From Anaerolineae bacterium (lineage in GTDB: Bacteria; Chloroflexota; Anaerolineae; Aggregatilineales; Phototrophicaceae): a stretch of 51,043 nt of DNA. Below the pieces are notes generated by a model. The model worked only from the letters and a program-made list of their open reading frames with translations. It made no database searches and had not been told where the DNA came from. This document shows positions 9,376 through 23,409 of the stretch, piece by piece. A program made the position numbers and the translations under genes. Where the stretch lies: NCBI GenBank assembly GCA_025454495.1, contig JALOOI010000027.1, positions 1 through 51,043 on the forward strand, in the 5' to 3' direction. The stretch's first letter is position 1; every line of letters begins with the position of its first letter.

Positions 9376-10140
9376 ATGAGCGACGACAGCGACCTTCGGC
9401 TCATCGCCTATCGCACCTCGGCCCAGGATGTCCCGCCCATCATCCCGGCCCCGCGGCATCGCACCTGGATGGATAACACCCATGAGCATTTCGCCTATCG
9501 CTGCCTGCCGCTGCTGATGGCCAATCAGGCCGGCTGGTTCATCCTGAACCCGCACGCCTTCCAGGCCACCTGGTCGGGCAAGCGCGGGCTGCCGGCGCTG
9601 CGCATCGAATACGCCGACGGCCAGCACATCACCTATAAACGGGCCAGCAGCCATTTTGGCTATGGCATCCTCACCTTTGGCCTGCCCTATCTGTTCCGCA
9701 CCCCGCCCGGTTACAACCTGCTGGCCCGCGGGCCGGCCAACCTGCCCAAAGATGGCATCGTCGCGCTGGAAGGCTTGATCGAAACGGACTGGTCGAGCGC
9801 ATCGTTCACCATGAACTGGCAGATCACCCGCCCCCACCATCCCATCATCTTTGAAAAAGATGAACCCATCTGCATGATTACCCCGCAAAAACGCGGCGAA
9901 CTGGAAGCCTTTCAGCCGTCCCTCCAGCCCATTGAGCGCGATCCAGCCCTGAATGCGCTGCACCAAAAATGGGGCGACAGCCGGCGCGACTTCCTGGCAG
10001 CGCTGGAAAAACCCGGCGCGCGCGACAGCGGCCTGAGCTGGCAAAAAGATTATTTCCGCGGCCAACTGCCGGATAACCCCGCCCCGCAGCATCAAATTCG
10101 GCTGGAAATTCGCCCTTTTGCCGTTGCAGGAGACGAATAA
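9376..10140 (+). CDS. DUF6065-like hypothetical protein
   Basis: A 254-residue soluble protein starting 3 bases after the prfB stop, so probably cotranscribed with it. It has no signal peptide or membrane helix. Conserved-looking stretches are LLARGPANLPKDG and LIETDWSSASFTMNWQ, which I associate with DUF6065 (function unknown); that family assignment is from memory. Aromatic and proline content is high. The C-terminal third is charged and helical. Position between prfB and rpoC does not by itself give a function. Confidence 0.75.
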   Translation: MSDDSDLRLIAYRTSAQDVPPIIPAPRHRTWMDNTHEHFAYRCLPLLMANQAGWFILNPHAFQATWSGKRGLPALRIEYADGQHITYKRASSHFGYGILTFGLPYLFRTPPGYNLLARGPANLPKDGIVALEGLIETDWSSASFTMNWQITRPHHPIIFEKDEPICMITPQKRGELEAFQPSLQPIERDPALNALHQKWGDSRRDFLAALEKPGARDSGLSWQKDYFRGQLPDNPAPQHQIRLEIRPFAVAGDE

Positions 10141-10162
10141 TCGTTGTTGATGCATTTTATAT

Positions 10163-10191
10163 TTGACAGATTGGCGCATCGGCCGTATCAT
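10163..10191 (+). promoter_or_regulatory. rpoC upstream promoter (P1)
   Basis: TTGACA (10163-10168), a 17-base spacer, and TATCAT (10186-10191). It lies just after the DUF6065-like gene and upstream of a second promoter for rpoC. Confidence 0.75.
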
Positions 10192-10228
10192 CCATTTTAG
10201 TTTAATCCTCCCATCTCACTCATCCGCC

Positions 10229-10256
10229 TTGACAGGTCTGCAAGAGCGGATATAAT
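10229..10256 (+). promoter_or_regulatory. rpoC downstream promoter (P2), full consensus
   Basis: TTGACA (10229-10234), 16 bases, TATAAT (10251-10256): both hexamers match the sigma-70 consensus completely. Transcription would start near 10263 and leave a leader of about 150 bases before rpoC. Confidence 0.85.
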
Positions 10257-10302
10257 TCATCGTCTATGGTCATCACTGGACGAATTTCCCGGACGACTTT
10301 GT

Positions 10303-10331
10303 AGCGCTGGATAAATCGCTATCCAGTCGCT
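10303..10331 (+). promoter_or_regulatory. stem-loop in the rpoC leader
   Basis: CTGGATA (10307-10313) pairs with TATCCAG (10320-10326), extended by AGCG/CGCT across a one-base bulge (T10327), with loop AATCGC. It is inside the untranslated leader, about 80 bases before the ribosome-binding site. No U-tract follows, so it looks more like a regulatory or stability element than a simple terminator. Confidence 0.5.
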
Positions 10332-10412
10332 GTTTCGCCATTTCCGGGCGGTGTCGGTTCTCGACGTTTCTCATCACGACTGTATTCACCTTTAGCGCAG
10401 AGGAGGTCCCCC

Positions 10413-14981
<4,569 letters not shown>

Positions 14982-14990
14982 ATCGCGGCC

Positions 14991-15008
14991 GGGCAGGGAT
15001 CCCTGCCC
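14991..15008 (+). repeat. short palindrome downstream of rpoC
   Basis: GGGCAGGG and CCCTGCCC flank a two-base centre 10 bases after the rpoC stop. It may form a small hairpin ahead of the main terminator. No T-tract follows. Confidence 0.35.
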
Positions 15009-15022
15009 CGCTGCGGCAACCA

Positions 15023-15052
15023 AAAAGCGCGGCCCGTCGGGGCCGCGCTTTT
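15023..15052. terminator. bidirectional terminator between rpoC and the lipoprotein gene
   Basis: A 13-bp stem, AAAAGCGCGGCCC with GGGCCGCGCTTTT, closes a 4-base loop. T-runs follow on both strands, and it lies between two convergent genes, so it can end both transcripts. Confidence 0.85.
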
Positions 15053-15071
15053 GATTCGGCTGTGAACGTCC

Positions 15072-16526
15072 TTACTGCCGCGTCACGATCTGCGACAGCA
15101 CTTCGAAAAGCGGGCGGCGGCTGAGCGACAGCCCATCGACATCATACGTCAGGCTGTAGGCCGACATCTCCAGGCGATCCTGGATGAGCGTGGCCGTGCC
15201 AAAATTGAGATTCCACAGGATCATCGGCCCCATGTAATCCAGCGACTGGCCAATTTCCAGCGCCCGCACGGTGTATTCCACCTGATCGGCCAGGGTGTTA
15301 AACCGCATCCATTCATCGGGCGGATCACCAGGGTAGCCGTCCCAGGTAGCCCAGCCAAATTCCGTCGTCCACATGGGCACATTGTGCCCGTTGCGCTCCA
15401 TGATGGCGCGATAATCGCGCAGATTATCGGCAAAGAAGAAATGCGGGTCATCATCCCAGCCGCGGCCGGGGATGGTATCACAGCACACAAAATCCGGCGG
15501 GTTTGACCAGCTATAAGGGTGAATGCCCACCGCGGCCAGCGTATACTCTGCCAGCCCGGCATCATACATCTGCTGCATGTAGGTGCGGTCATCCACGCTG
15601 CCGGCGGTATTGCCCGTGGGGGCCAGCCCGGCCGAAATCACCTGCATCTCCGGCGCAATGGACTTAATGCGATCATACGCCGGGCGGAAAAGCTGCATGT
15701 ACCCCGCGCCATTAAAGGGCAGGGTGCCGCGCCATTCGCGGATGAGATTCGGCTCATTCCACACTTCAATCGCGGCGATATTTTCCGGCTTGATGCGCTC
15801 CATCAATTCTGCCAGGAAGTTGACGTAAAGCTGCGGGTCATCCGGCGGGCCATCTTCTTCGACCGTGCTGCGGGCCCAGTCCGGGGCTTTCACCACGCTC
15901 AGCAGCACGCGGAAGCCTTCGGCGCGGGTACGCTGCACATAATCCACAAAGAACTGGAAGGTGGGCCCATACGCACCGGGGCCTTCCGGTTGCAGAAAAG
16001 ACCAGTCCGCCTGGAGCTTAATCCAGCCCACATTAAGCCATTTAGCGTGCTGAAGGAACACATAATAGGCATCAATGGGCAGGTTATAATACATCTGCAC
16101 ACCGATGCGGTTGCCATCCAGAGCCGGGTAAGCCGGGTACAGCGTGGCAATGGGCGTGTTGATGGGCGTGGGCGTGCTGGAAGGTGGCAGCGTGCTGGTG
16201 GGTGGTGGTGTGCTGGTGGGCGGCAGCGAATAACTGGCATCAATGATCGGGCCGAAGCTGCCCGGCTCGGCTGTGGCCAGCGTGGGCGCGGCCGTCTGCG
16301 TCGCCGTGGCGGCCTGGGCCACGGCCCCGCCGGTCGCCGTCTCAGTCGCCAGCATGGCCACCGTGGTGGGCACCAGCGTACTGGCCGAGGTAGCCGATGG
16401 CTGCGGTGTGGGCGTAATGTAGATAATGATGGTCTCCTGCGGGCGGCAGGCCGCCAGCCCCAGCAGCAGCAGCATCATACCGATGAAGGATAAATGTCGC
16501 GTCATAGTCTGCATCATATCGCTCAT
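15072..16526 (-). CDS. glycoside-hydrolase-like (TIM-barrel) lipoprotein
   Basis: About 484 residues. The ATG at 16526 is preferred because AGGA sits 8 bases upstream; in-frame ATGs also occur at 16535 and 16505. The signal peptide ends in the lipobox GLAAC, so it should be lipid-anchored outside the membrane. A Ser/Thr/Pro/Ala linker of about 90 residues follows. The catalytic domain resembles GH5/GH39-type (beta/alpha)8 hydrolases: VWNEPNL carries the likely acid/base Glu and TTEFGWAT the likely nucleophile Glu. Substrate cannot be inferred. It diverges from gyrA. Confidence 0.8.
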   Translation of the reverse strand: MSDMMQTMTRHLSFIGMMLLLLGLAACRPQETIIIYITPTPQPSATSASTLVPTTVAMLATETATGGAVAQAATATQTAAPTLATAEPGSFGPIIDASYSLPPTSTPPPTSTLPPSSTPTPINTPIATLYPAYPALDGNRIGVQMYYNLPIDAYYVFLQHAKWLNVGWIKLQADWSFLQPEGPGAYGPTFQFFVDYVQRTRAEGFRVLLSVVKAPDWARSTVEEDGPPDDPQLYVNFLAELMERIKPENIAAIEVWNEPNLIREWRGTLPFNGAGYMQLFRPAYDRIKSIAPEMQVISAGLAPTGNTAGSVDDRTYMQQMYDAGLAEYTLAAVGIHPYSWSNPPDFVCCDTIPGRGWDDDPHFFFADNLRDYRAIMERNGHNVPMWTTEFGWATWDGYPGDPPDEWMRFNTLADQVEYTVRALEIGQSLDYMGPMILWNLNFGTATLIQDRLEMSAYSLTYDVDGLSLSRRPLFEVLSQIVTRQ

Positions 16527-16631
16527 GGTGTGCATCCTACCACAGCCCGCCCGGCCTGGCTATACAAAACCCGCACATCACAGGGTAATCATCGGTTGAA
16601 AACTGTGGTAGAATAGAACTAATGTTTTAGT

Positions 16632-16660
16632 TTGACAGCCCAGAGCTGTCCCCCTACAAT
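16632..16660 (+). promoter_or_regulatory. gyrA promoter
   Basis: TTGACA (16632-16637), a 17-base spacer, and TACAAT (16655-16660). The gyrA ATG lies 38 bases after the -10 box. The TTG inside the -35 hexamer is in frame with gyrA but should not be read as a start codon. Confidence 0.85.
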
Positions 16661-16697
16661 CTGTTTTCGTGTTGCAGGCGTAAACGCAGAGGTTTGC

Positions 16698-19169
16698 ATG
16701 GCCAACGGCGAGATTCAGTCCGTTAGAATAGAACAGGAAATGCGCGACGCTTATCTGGATTATGCCATGAGCGTGATCGTGGCCCGCGCCCTGCCAGATG
16801 CCCGCGACGGCTTAAAGCCCGTGCACCGGCGCATTTTATATGCCATGTTCGATATGGGAATGCGGGCCGACAGTGCCTACAAAAAAAGCGCCCGTATCGT
16901 CGGTGAGGTGCTGGGCAAGTATCACCCCCATGGCGATGCCGCCGTGTACGACTCGATGGTGCGCCTGGCGCAAAATTTTTCCATGCGCTATATGCTGGTG
17001 GATGGCCAGGGCAATTTCGGCAGCATCGACGGCGACAGCGCCGCCGCCATGCGCTACACCGAAGCCCGCATGGCCCCCATCGGCCAGGAACTGCTGGCGG
17101 ATATTGAACGCGATACGGTGAATTTTGTAGAAAATTTTGATGGCAGCCTGACCGAGCCAGGTGTGCTGCCGGCCAGCCTGCCCAACCTGCTGGTGAATGG
17201 CGCATCGGGCATTGCGGTCGGCATGTCCACCAATATCCCGCCGCACAACCTGGGCGAAGTGTGCGATGCCCTGGTGTATATGCTCAGCCACTGGTCGCGG
17301 CTGGAAGATATTACCATTGATGAGCTGATGCAGTTCATCAAAGGGCCGGATTTCCCTACCGGCGGGGTCATCTACACCCACCAGGACAACGAAGACGACA
17401 GCAACCCGGTGGCCCAGGCCTATGCCACCGGCCGCGGCAAGATCACCGTGCGGGCCAAAGTTCACATCGAAGACATGGGGCGCGGCAAATCGCGCATTAT
17501 CATCAGCGAACTGCCCTACCAGGTGAGCAAGACCACCCTCATTGAGCGCATCGCGGATCTGGTGAATCAGGGTCGGCTGGAAGGCCTTTCCGACCTGCGC
17601 GACGAATCCGACCGTAACAATGCCGTGCGCCTGGTGGTGGAACTTCAGCGCGGTGCCGAGCCGACCGATGTGCTGGCGAACCTCTTTAAGCTCACGCCGC
17701 TTCAGGAAACCTTCAGCATCATTCTGCTGGCCCTGGTGGACAAGCAGCCGCGCATGTTAACGCTGAAGCAGGCGCTGCGCGTTTATCTGGATCACCGGTT
17801 TGAGATTGTGCGCCGGCGCAGCGAGTTTGACCTGGCCCGGGCCACCGAACGCGCCCATATCCTGGAAGGGCTGCTGAAGGCGCTGAATAACATGGAAGAA
17901 GTGGTGCGGATCATTCGCAGTTCGCGCAACAGCGATACCGCCCGCGAGAACCTGATGCAGGCACTGGCGATCACCGAAGTGCAGGCCCAGGCCATCCTGG
18001 ATATGCCGCTGCGCCGCCTGGCCGCCCTGGAAACGCAAAAAATTCAGGACGAATATCAGGAAAAGCTGGCGCTCATCGCCTATCTGCAAGGGCTGCTGGC
18101 GGATGCCGGCAAAATTCGCCTGGTCATCGCTGAAGAACTGGCGACCATCCGCCTGAAATATGCCGATCTGCGCCGCACGGTGATCGCCAGCAGCACGGCC
18201 GCCGTGGTCAGCGCCAGCGATTTCCTGGTGCCGGAGGAAGCCACCTGGCTCACGCTGACGATCGATAACCGCCTGGGGCGCAGCCTGACCCCGGCCGCCC
18301 CTAAAATCACGGCCAGCAGCAAAACACCGCCGCGCCTGCTCATCGAAAGCAGCACGGCGCAAACGCTGTATTTGTTCACCGCCCGCGGCGAAAGCGCCAC
18401 CATTCCGGTGCAGCAGCTCCCCAAAATCAACGATTTTTCCGAAGGCACGCCGTTCAAAGACCTGTGCCCGCTGCCGGCCAGCGAGGAAATCGTGGCCGGG
18501 CTGGCGCTGCCCACCTCAATCACCGAAGGTTATCTGTTCTTCGTCACGGCCGGCGGCGAAGTGAAACGCCTGCGGCTGGAGGATTTACCCGGTGTCTCGG
18601 CCCGCGCCTTCAGCGTGATGAACGTGGAAGCCGAAGATAAGCTGCTGACGGTGATGGTCACGGGCGGGCAGGATGAAGTGCTGCTGGTGACGGCCGGCGG
18701 GCAGGCCATCCGCTTTGCCGAAGACGATGTACGCCCCACCGGGCTATCCGCCGGGGGGATGCGCGGCATTAAGCTGCTGGGCCAGCGTGACCGGGTGACG
18801 GGGGCGCTGCTCATCCAGCCGGGGCAGCTTATCATCAACATCACCGAAGACGGCGTGGCCAAAGCCTCGCCGGTGGAAGAATACCCGGCCCAGGGGCGGG
18901 CCGGCAGCGGGGTCATCTCCATGCGCCTGCCGGCGGACAGCCGCGAAGTGGTGGCCGCAGCGGCGGGCCGGCCGGACGAGACGCTGGTGATCCTCACCGG
19001 CAAAGGGAAGGCCCAGGCGCTCAAATTTGGCAAATTTCCGCTGCTCAAACGCGGCAAAGCCGGGGGCGATTTCGTGGTTTCGCCGGGTGCGAAAGACAGC
19101 GTGGCCCGCCTGGTCACGTATCAACCGCGCCGGCTGCCCCCGGCCGATAGCAACGGCCGCGGGTCATAG
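16698..19169 (+). CDS. gyrA: DNA gyrase subunit A
   Basis: An 823-residue type IIA topoisomerase subunit from ATG 16698, with AGAGG 5 bases upstream. The family N terminus ([16 protein letters not shown]) directly follows this start. The catalytic Tyr is Tyr120 in AMRYTEAR. The quinolone region reads [12 protein letters not shown], with Ala81 where E. coli has Ser83, and Asp85 retained. A six-bladed C-terminal wrapping domain follows from about residue 500; a GyrA-box-like element is [10 protein letters not shown] near the end. GyrA rather than ParC is favoured by this domain, but gyrB is not in the window to confirm. It overlaps the convergent regulator gene by 6 bases. Confidence 0.93.
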   Translation: MANGEIQSVRIEQEMRDAYLDYAMSVIVARALPDARDGLKPVHRRILYAMFDMGMRADSAYKKSARIVGEVLGKYHPHGDAAVYDSMVRLAQNFSMRYMLVDGQGNFGSIDGDSAAAMRYTEARMAPIGQELLADIERDTVNFVENFDGSLTEPGVLPASLPNLLVNGASGIAVGMSTNIPPHNLGEVCDALVYMLSHWSRLEDITIDELMQFIKGPDFPTGGVIYTHQDNEDDSNPVAQAYATGRGKITVRAKVHIEDMGRGKSRIIISELPYQVSKTTLIERIADLVNQGRLEGLSDLRDESDRNNAVRLVVELQRGAEPTDVLANLFKLTPLQETFSIILLALVDKQPRMLTLKQALRVYLDHRFEIVRRRSEFDLARATERAHILEGLLKALNNMEEVVRIIRSSRNSDTARENLMQALAITEVQAQAILDMPLRRLAALETQKIQDEYQEKLALIAYLQGLLADAGKIRLVIAEELATIRLKYADLRRTVIASSTAAVVSASDFLVPEEATWLTLTIDNRLGRSLTPAAPKITASSKTPPRLLIESSTAQTLYLFTARGESATIPVQQLPKINDFSEGTPFKDLCPLPASEEIVAGLALPTSITEGYLFFVTAGGEVKRLRLEDLPGVSARAFSVMNVEAEDKLLTVMVTGGQDEVLLVTAGGQAIRFAEDDVRPTGLSAGGMRGIKLLGQRDRVTGALLIQPGQLIINITEDGVAKASPVEEYPAQGRAGSGVISMRLPADSREVVAAAAGRPDETLVILTGKGKAQALKFGKFPLLKRGKAGGDFVVSPGAKDSVARLVTYQPRRLPPADSNGRGS

Positions 19170-20324
19170 GTCGGGCCAGTCACGGTTACGGTCACAGCCG
19201 GCAAGGGCCGCCACCTGGGCCAGTTCTGGCGGCAGCGGCACACCGGGCATGGCGGCCCGCCAGCGTTGCAGCGCCTGGCAGGCCGCCACCGTGCGACCGT
19301 GCGCCAGGTCAATCTGCATCACCAGGCGGGTGGCGATGCTGTGGCGCGGTTCATGGTGCAGCAGCCGGGTGAGCAGCGACAGCGCCCGCTCCGGCGCAGC
19401 CGCCGCCAGCCACAACTGCGCCAGATGCAGCAGTGCCGCCAGGTATTCCTGCTGGCATTCACGCCGGCGGCGGGCGGCCCATTCGCCGGTGATATTCAGC
19501 AGATAATCGCCCCGGTACAGGGCCAGCGCCTGGTGCAGATACTGCCTTTTGGCCGCGGCATCGGCGGTTTCACGGCTTAAATTGAGCAGCGCGTAGAACT
19601 GCTGCACATCGTAGCGCACATCCATTTGCGGCGAGAGGTAGTAATACTCACGCTCATAAACCACCACATCCACCCCCATCACCACCTCCAATTTGCGGCG
19701 CACCACCTGGAAGGACGACATCAGGGTACGCGGGTCGCGCCCCGGCCAAAAAGCCAGCGCCAGATCACGCCGGCTGACGATGGGCTTATCCAGCAGAAAG
19801 AAAAACAGCCGCCGGGTGAGGCTCCCCCGCCAGTCCTGCACCGGCTGCCCCTCACTGATGACCTGCCCCGGCCCCAGGGCGGTCACTTCCAGCAGCCAGC
19901 GCCCCGGTTGCAGGGGCAGCGGCGGCCCGGGCCCGTCCGACGGCAGCAGGCGCGTCAGCGGGCGCAGCGTGTCATCCGGCAGGCAGCTACTGAGCGCTGA
20001 ACTCACCAGCAGGATGTGCAGCGCCGGCCGCTGTCGCAGCGCCTGCCACAGCCACGTCGTGCGCTCAGACCGCGTGAGCAGGTCCGCGCCGAACACAATC
20101 AGGCAGTCCGGGGTGGCCGCCGGCGGTTCTGCCAGCGCCCGCGCCAGGTCGTCCGCTGCATCCGCCCCGGGGCGCAGCTCCAGCCACAGGGCCGCCACCT
20201 GCGCCGATAGCTGCTGCAGCGCCTGAAGCTGCTGCCGGCGCGGGCCGGACAAAATGGTAATGCGGATTCCTTCCGCAGGGGGATGCAGTGGCAGGCTGAA
20301 CATGAAAAACCCCGGCTGGCACAT
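19164..20324 (-). CDS. SARP/AfsR-type transcriptional regulator with BTAD domain
   Basis: 386 residues; an in-frame ATG at 20303 with GGGG upstream is an alternative start. Residues about 1-130 form an alpha/beta region ([19 protein letters not shown]) without a Walker motif. A winged-helix domain follows (about 150-240: [16 protein letters not shown], then [14 protein letters not shown] and [11 protein letters not shown]), typical of SARP DNA-binding domains. The bacterial transcriptional activator domain follows ([29 protein letters not shown]). It probably binds DNA and responds to protein-protein contacts. Targets are unknown. Its 3' end overlaps gyrA by 6 bases. Confidence 0.82.
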   Translation of the reverse strand: MCQPGFFMFSLPLHPPAEGIRITILSGPRRQQLQALQQLSAQVAALWLELRPGADAADDLARALAEPPAATPDCLIVFGADLLTRSERTTWLWQALRQRPALHILLVSSALSSCLPDDTLRPLTRLLPSDGPGPPLPLQPGRWLLEVTALGPGQVISEGQPVQDWRGSLTRRLFFFLLDKPIVSRRDLALAFWPGRDPRTLMSSFQVVRRKLEVVMGVDVVVYEREYYYLSPQMDVRYDVQQFYALLNLSRETADAAAKRQYLHQALALYRGDYLLNITGEWAARRRRECQQEYLAALLHLAQLWLAAAAPERALSLLTRLLHHEPRHSIATRLVMQIDLAHGRTVAACQALQRWRAAMPGVPLPPELAQVAALAGCDRNRDWPDL

Positions 20325-20386
20325 TTACAATGAGCGATCAAACTCATCGTATCACAGCCAGACGGGGCCCACTGGCGACCGTGCGG

Positions 20387-22606
20387 TTACTGGTGGCGGC
20401 GATGCCCCTCCACCACACCGGGGACGCATTCAATTTTGGCCAGAATACGGGTCAGTTGCTGGTTGCTGCCAATATCCATCTTCAACTGCAGGGTGGCGAT
20501 GTGCTGCCGGGTGATGACTTCCACCGAGGTGATATTCACCCGTTCATCAGCGATGATGGTGGTAATGTCGCGCAGCAGCCCTTCCCGGTCATGGGCGATC
20601 ACTTCCACCGGCACCGAGTATTTTTGCTCATTGGAGCTGCTGCCCCAGGCCACATCCACCAGGCGCTCAGTTTCGGCGATAGAACGAATATTGGGGCAAT
20701 CCACCCGATGCACGGTTACACCGCGCCCGCGGGTGATGTACCCGGTGATCTTATCGCCTGGCATGGGGTTACAGCATTTGGCCAGGTTCACCATCAGCCC
20801 GCCCGTGCCCATGATGCTCACCCCGGCGGACGTATCCAGCGCGGTAGACCGGCGCGGCTTGAGGATTTCGCGCTCAAAATTTTCGGCTTCCACCCGGCGG
20901 CGTTCATCGTCCAGCACCCGCTGCGTGATCTGTGCGCCGGTGACATCGCCCGCGCCAATGGCCGCCAGGAAATCTTCCAGCTTATCGTACTCAAACAAAT
21001 GGCTGACGGCATCGAAGGAGACTTTATCCATCACCCCCAGGCGCTTCAATTCGCGCTCCAGCACATCGCGCCCCCAGGTGATGTGCTTATCGCGGTTTTG
21101 CCGGCGGAACCAGACGCGAATTTTGGATTGCGCCCTGGACGTTTTGACGAAGCCGAGCGCTTCATTCAGCCAGTCCATGCTGGGCCCGCCGCGTGAGGAA
21201 GTGAGAATTTCTACCTGATCGCCGGTTTTGATGCGGTAATTGAGCGGCACCAGCCGCCCGTGAACTTTCGCGCCCCGGCAGCGGTGCCCCACATCGGTAT
21301 GAATGTGATAGGCGAAATCAATGGCGGTCGCCCCCACCGGCAGGTCAATCACATCGCCTTTGGGGGTAAAGGCATACACGCGATCCTGAAACACCTCATC
21401 CTTCATCCGGTCGAAGAAAGTCTGGGCATCTTCGCTGTGCTCAATGCCGCTTTCCATCAGCCGGCGCAGATAGGCCACCCGGCGCTCAAAGGCTTCATCT
21501 TTGCCCCGGCCACCTTCCTTGTAGCGCCAGTGCGCCGCGATGCCATATTCAGCATCTTCATGCATGTGGGCGGTGCGAATTTGCACCTCCAGCGTGCGCC
21601 CGTTATCGTCCAGCACCGCGGTATGCAGGCTGCGATAAAAATTATCTTTGGGGGAGGCAATATAATCATCAAATTCATTGGGGATGGGCCGCCACAGGCG
21701 ATGCACAATGCCCAGCACGGTATAACACTGCGTATCAGAATCCACGATGACGCGCACCGCCCGCACATCATAAATTTGCTCCAGCGGCAAATTTTTACGC
21801 TCCATCTTGCGATAAATGCTGTAGATGTGTTTGGGGCGGGCAGTGATGCTGATGTTGTGGATATTGTGCTGTTCCAGTTCGCGGCGCAGTTTTTCGCCGA
21901 TGGCCGCCACATACCGTTCCCGGTCGGCCAGTTTTTCGTCCAGCCGGGTGGCAATGGCCCGGTAAGCTTCCGGGTTCAAAAAGCGAAAGCTCAAATCTTC
22001 CAGTTCCCACTTCAACTGCCAGATGCCCAGGCGGTTGGCCAGCGGGGCGAAAATATCCAGCGTTTCGCGGGCGATGTTGTGCTGCTTCTCCAGCGACATA
22101 TACCCCAGGGTACGCATGTTGTGCAGCCGGTCAGCCAGCTTCACCAGCACTACCCGGATATCGTCGTTCATCATCATCATCATCTTGCGAAAATATTCGA
22201 CTTCCTTGTTGCTGACGGATGTCCGAATATTGTCCGGTTTTTGTCCGATGGGTTTAATCGGCAGATTGGTGAGCTTGGTCACACCATCCACCAGCCGCGC
22301 CACTTCCGGCCCGAACTCGCTGCGCAGTTCTTCCATCGTCACCGGCGTATCTTCCACCACATCGTGCAGCAGGCCGGCGGCAATCGTTTCGGAGTCCAGC
22401 TTCATATCGGCGAGGATGCTGGCCACAGCAACACAGTGGGTAAAATACGGTTCTTTGGATTTGCGGAACTGCCCGCGATGCGCCTGCTCTGCCCGGTAGT
22501 AGGCTCGCTCAATCAAGGAGCGATCATTGGGCGAAAGATCGGCCACGACATCCAGCAGGGTTTCCAGATCGCGTGGATAGGGGGTTGTTGTTGTGGAAGT
22601 AACCAT
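20387..22606 (-). CDS. relA: bifunctional (p)ppGpp synthetase/hydrolase (Rel/SpoT)
   Basis: 739 residues from the ATG at 22606, preceded by AGGGATGT. The frame is open further upstream, but that stretch is Arg/Pro/Ala-rich and unlike the family. The N-terminal HD hydrolase domain keeps its metal and substrate residues (YFTHC, GLLHDVVEDT, VKLADRLHNMRT). The synthetase domain follows (KHIYSIYRKM, PKDNFYRSLHTAV, VQIRTAHMHEDAEYG). A TGS domain (VYAFTPKGDVIDLP) and a C-terminal zinc-finger/ACT region (CCNPMPGD) complete it. It makes and destroys the stringent-response alarmone. An intact HD site implies hydrolase activity. Confidence 0.95.
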   Translation of the reverse strand: MVTSTTTTPYPRDLETLLDVVADLSPNDRSLIERAYYRAEQAHRGQFRKSKEPYFTHCVAVASILADMKLDSETIAAGLLHDVVEDTPVTMEELRSEFGPEVARLVDGVTKLTNLPIKPIGQKPDNIRTSVSNKEVEYFRKMMMMMNDDIRVVLVKLADRLHNMRTLGYMSLEKQHNIARETLDIFAPLANRLGIWQLKWELEDLSFRFLNPEAYRAIATRLDEKLADRERYVAAIGEKLRRELEQHNIHNISITARPKHIYSIYRKMERKNLPLEQIYDVRAVRVIVDSDTQCYTVLGIVHRLWRPIPNEFDDYIASPKDNFYRSLHTAVLDDNGRTLEVQIRTAHMHEDAEYGIAAHWRYKEGGRGKDEAFERRVAYLRRLMESGIEHSEDAQTFFDRMKDEVFQDRVYAFTPKGDVIDLPVGATAIDFAYHIHTDVGHRCRGAKVHGRLVPLNYRIKTGDQVEILTSSRGGPSMDWLNEALGFVKTSRAQSKIRVWFRRQNRDKHITWGRDVLERELKRLGVMDKVSFDAVSHLFEYDKLEDFLAAIGAGDVTGAQITQRVLDDERRRVEAENFEREILKPRRSTALDTSAGVSIMGTGGLMVNLAKCCNPMPGDKITGYITRGRGVTVHRVDCPNIRSIAETERLVDVAWGSSSNEQKYSVPVEVIAHDREGLLRDITTIIADERVNITSVEVITRQHIATLQLKMDIGSNQQLTRILAKIECVPGVVEGHRRHQ

Positions 22607-22642
22607 ACATCCCTGACCTGTACCACTATATGATAATTGCAC

Positions 22643-22648
22643 ATTGTA
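22643..22648 (-). promoter_or_regulatory. possible -10 element of the rel gene
   Basis: On the minus strand TACAAT lies 36 bases before the rel ATG. A convincing -35 box is not seen at the normal distance, so this is tentative. Confidence 0.3.
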
Positions 22649-22848
22649 CAGCAGAATCGCCGGCTGTGGCGCATCATTTTTGGGCAGTCCGTAGCTGGCC
22701 GCGGCTGAGGATCGAACAGCAGGGGCGAAGTGCGCTAAAATCACCCCCGGTGGCCGCCGCCGCGGCCCCGCCAGGGGTACGGGCCTGCCCGGAAGACCCC
22801 GCGGCATGGATGCCGCTGAACATCTCACACAAACGCTGGAGAAAACGC

Positions 22849-23409
22849 ATGACACAGGGCTTTACCTTATGGCTGACCGGCTTATCGGGGGCCGGCAAAA
22901 CCAGCATCGCGGTCGCGGTCGAGCACGAACTGCTGGCCCGCGGGGTGCGCGTGGAACGGCTGGATGGCGATACCGTGCGCCAGGGACTCAGCCGCGACCT
23001 GGGCTTTAGCAAAGCCGACCGCGATAAAAATATCGAACGGGTGACTTTTGTCGCCCGGCTGCTATCCCGGAATGGCGTGGCGGTGATCGCCGCTTTCATT
23101 TCGCCTTACCGGGCCGCCCGCGATGCCGCCCGCCGGGAAACGACCGGCTTCATCGAAGTGCATGTTTCGGCTTCGGTGGCCGTGTGCGCGGCCCGCGACA
23201 CCAAAGGGCTGTACGCGAAGGCCCTGGCCGGCGAAATTGCCGATTTTACCGGCGTAAATGACCCGTATGAAGCACCCCTGGCCCCGGAGCTAACGCTGCA
23301 CACGGGGGAAGAAACGCTGGCGCAGAGCGTGGCCACGGTGCTGGCCTACCTGGAAGACCGCGGCTTAATTCCGGCGGCGCAGCCGGCAGCGAGCGAGGAC
23401 AGCTTATGA
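22849..23409 (+). CDS. cysC: adenylylsulfate (APS) kinase
   Basis: 186 residues from ATG 22849 (GGAG upstream); the open frame upstream is not family-like. Walker A is GLSGAGKTS (residues 10-18). LDGDTVRQGLSRDLGFS, the FISPYRAAR motif and TKGLYAKALAGEI follow, all diagnostic of APS kinase. It phosphorylates adenylylsulfate to PAPS with ATP. Its stop overlaps the sat start (ATGA), so the two are translationally coupled. No PAPS reductase is nearby, so PAPS use (cysteine synthesis or sulfation) is unresolved. Confidence 0.95.
   Translation: MTQGFTLWLTGLSGAGKTSIAVAVEHELLARGVRVERLDGDTVRQGLSRDLGFSKADRDKNIERVTFVARLLSRNGVAVIAAFISPYRAARDAARRETTGFIEVHVSASVAVCAARDTKGLYAKALAGEIADFTGVNDPYEAPLAPELTLHTGEETLAQSVATVLAYLEDRGLIPAAQPAASEDSL

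Noticed and set aside
16632-16697. TTG at 16632 as the gyrA start
   Set aside because: It is the -35 hexamer TTGACA of a 17-base-spaced promoter, so it would not be transcribed; the ATG at 16698 has AGAGG before it.
22607-22848. SAM, SAH or cobalamin riboswitch upstream of cysC
   Set aside because: The conserved core sequences of these classes are not present.
22607-22855. 83-codon N-terminal extension of Rel
   Set aside because: The extension is Arg/Pro/Ser-rich and unlike the family; the -10-like element and Shine-Dalgarno support 22606, and the extended region overlaps the cysC leader and start.
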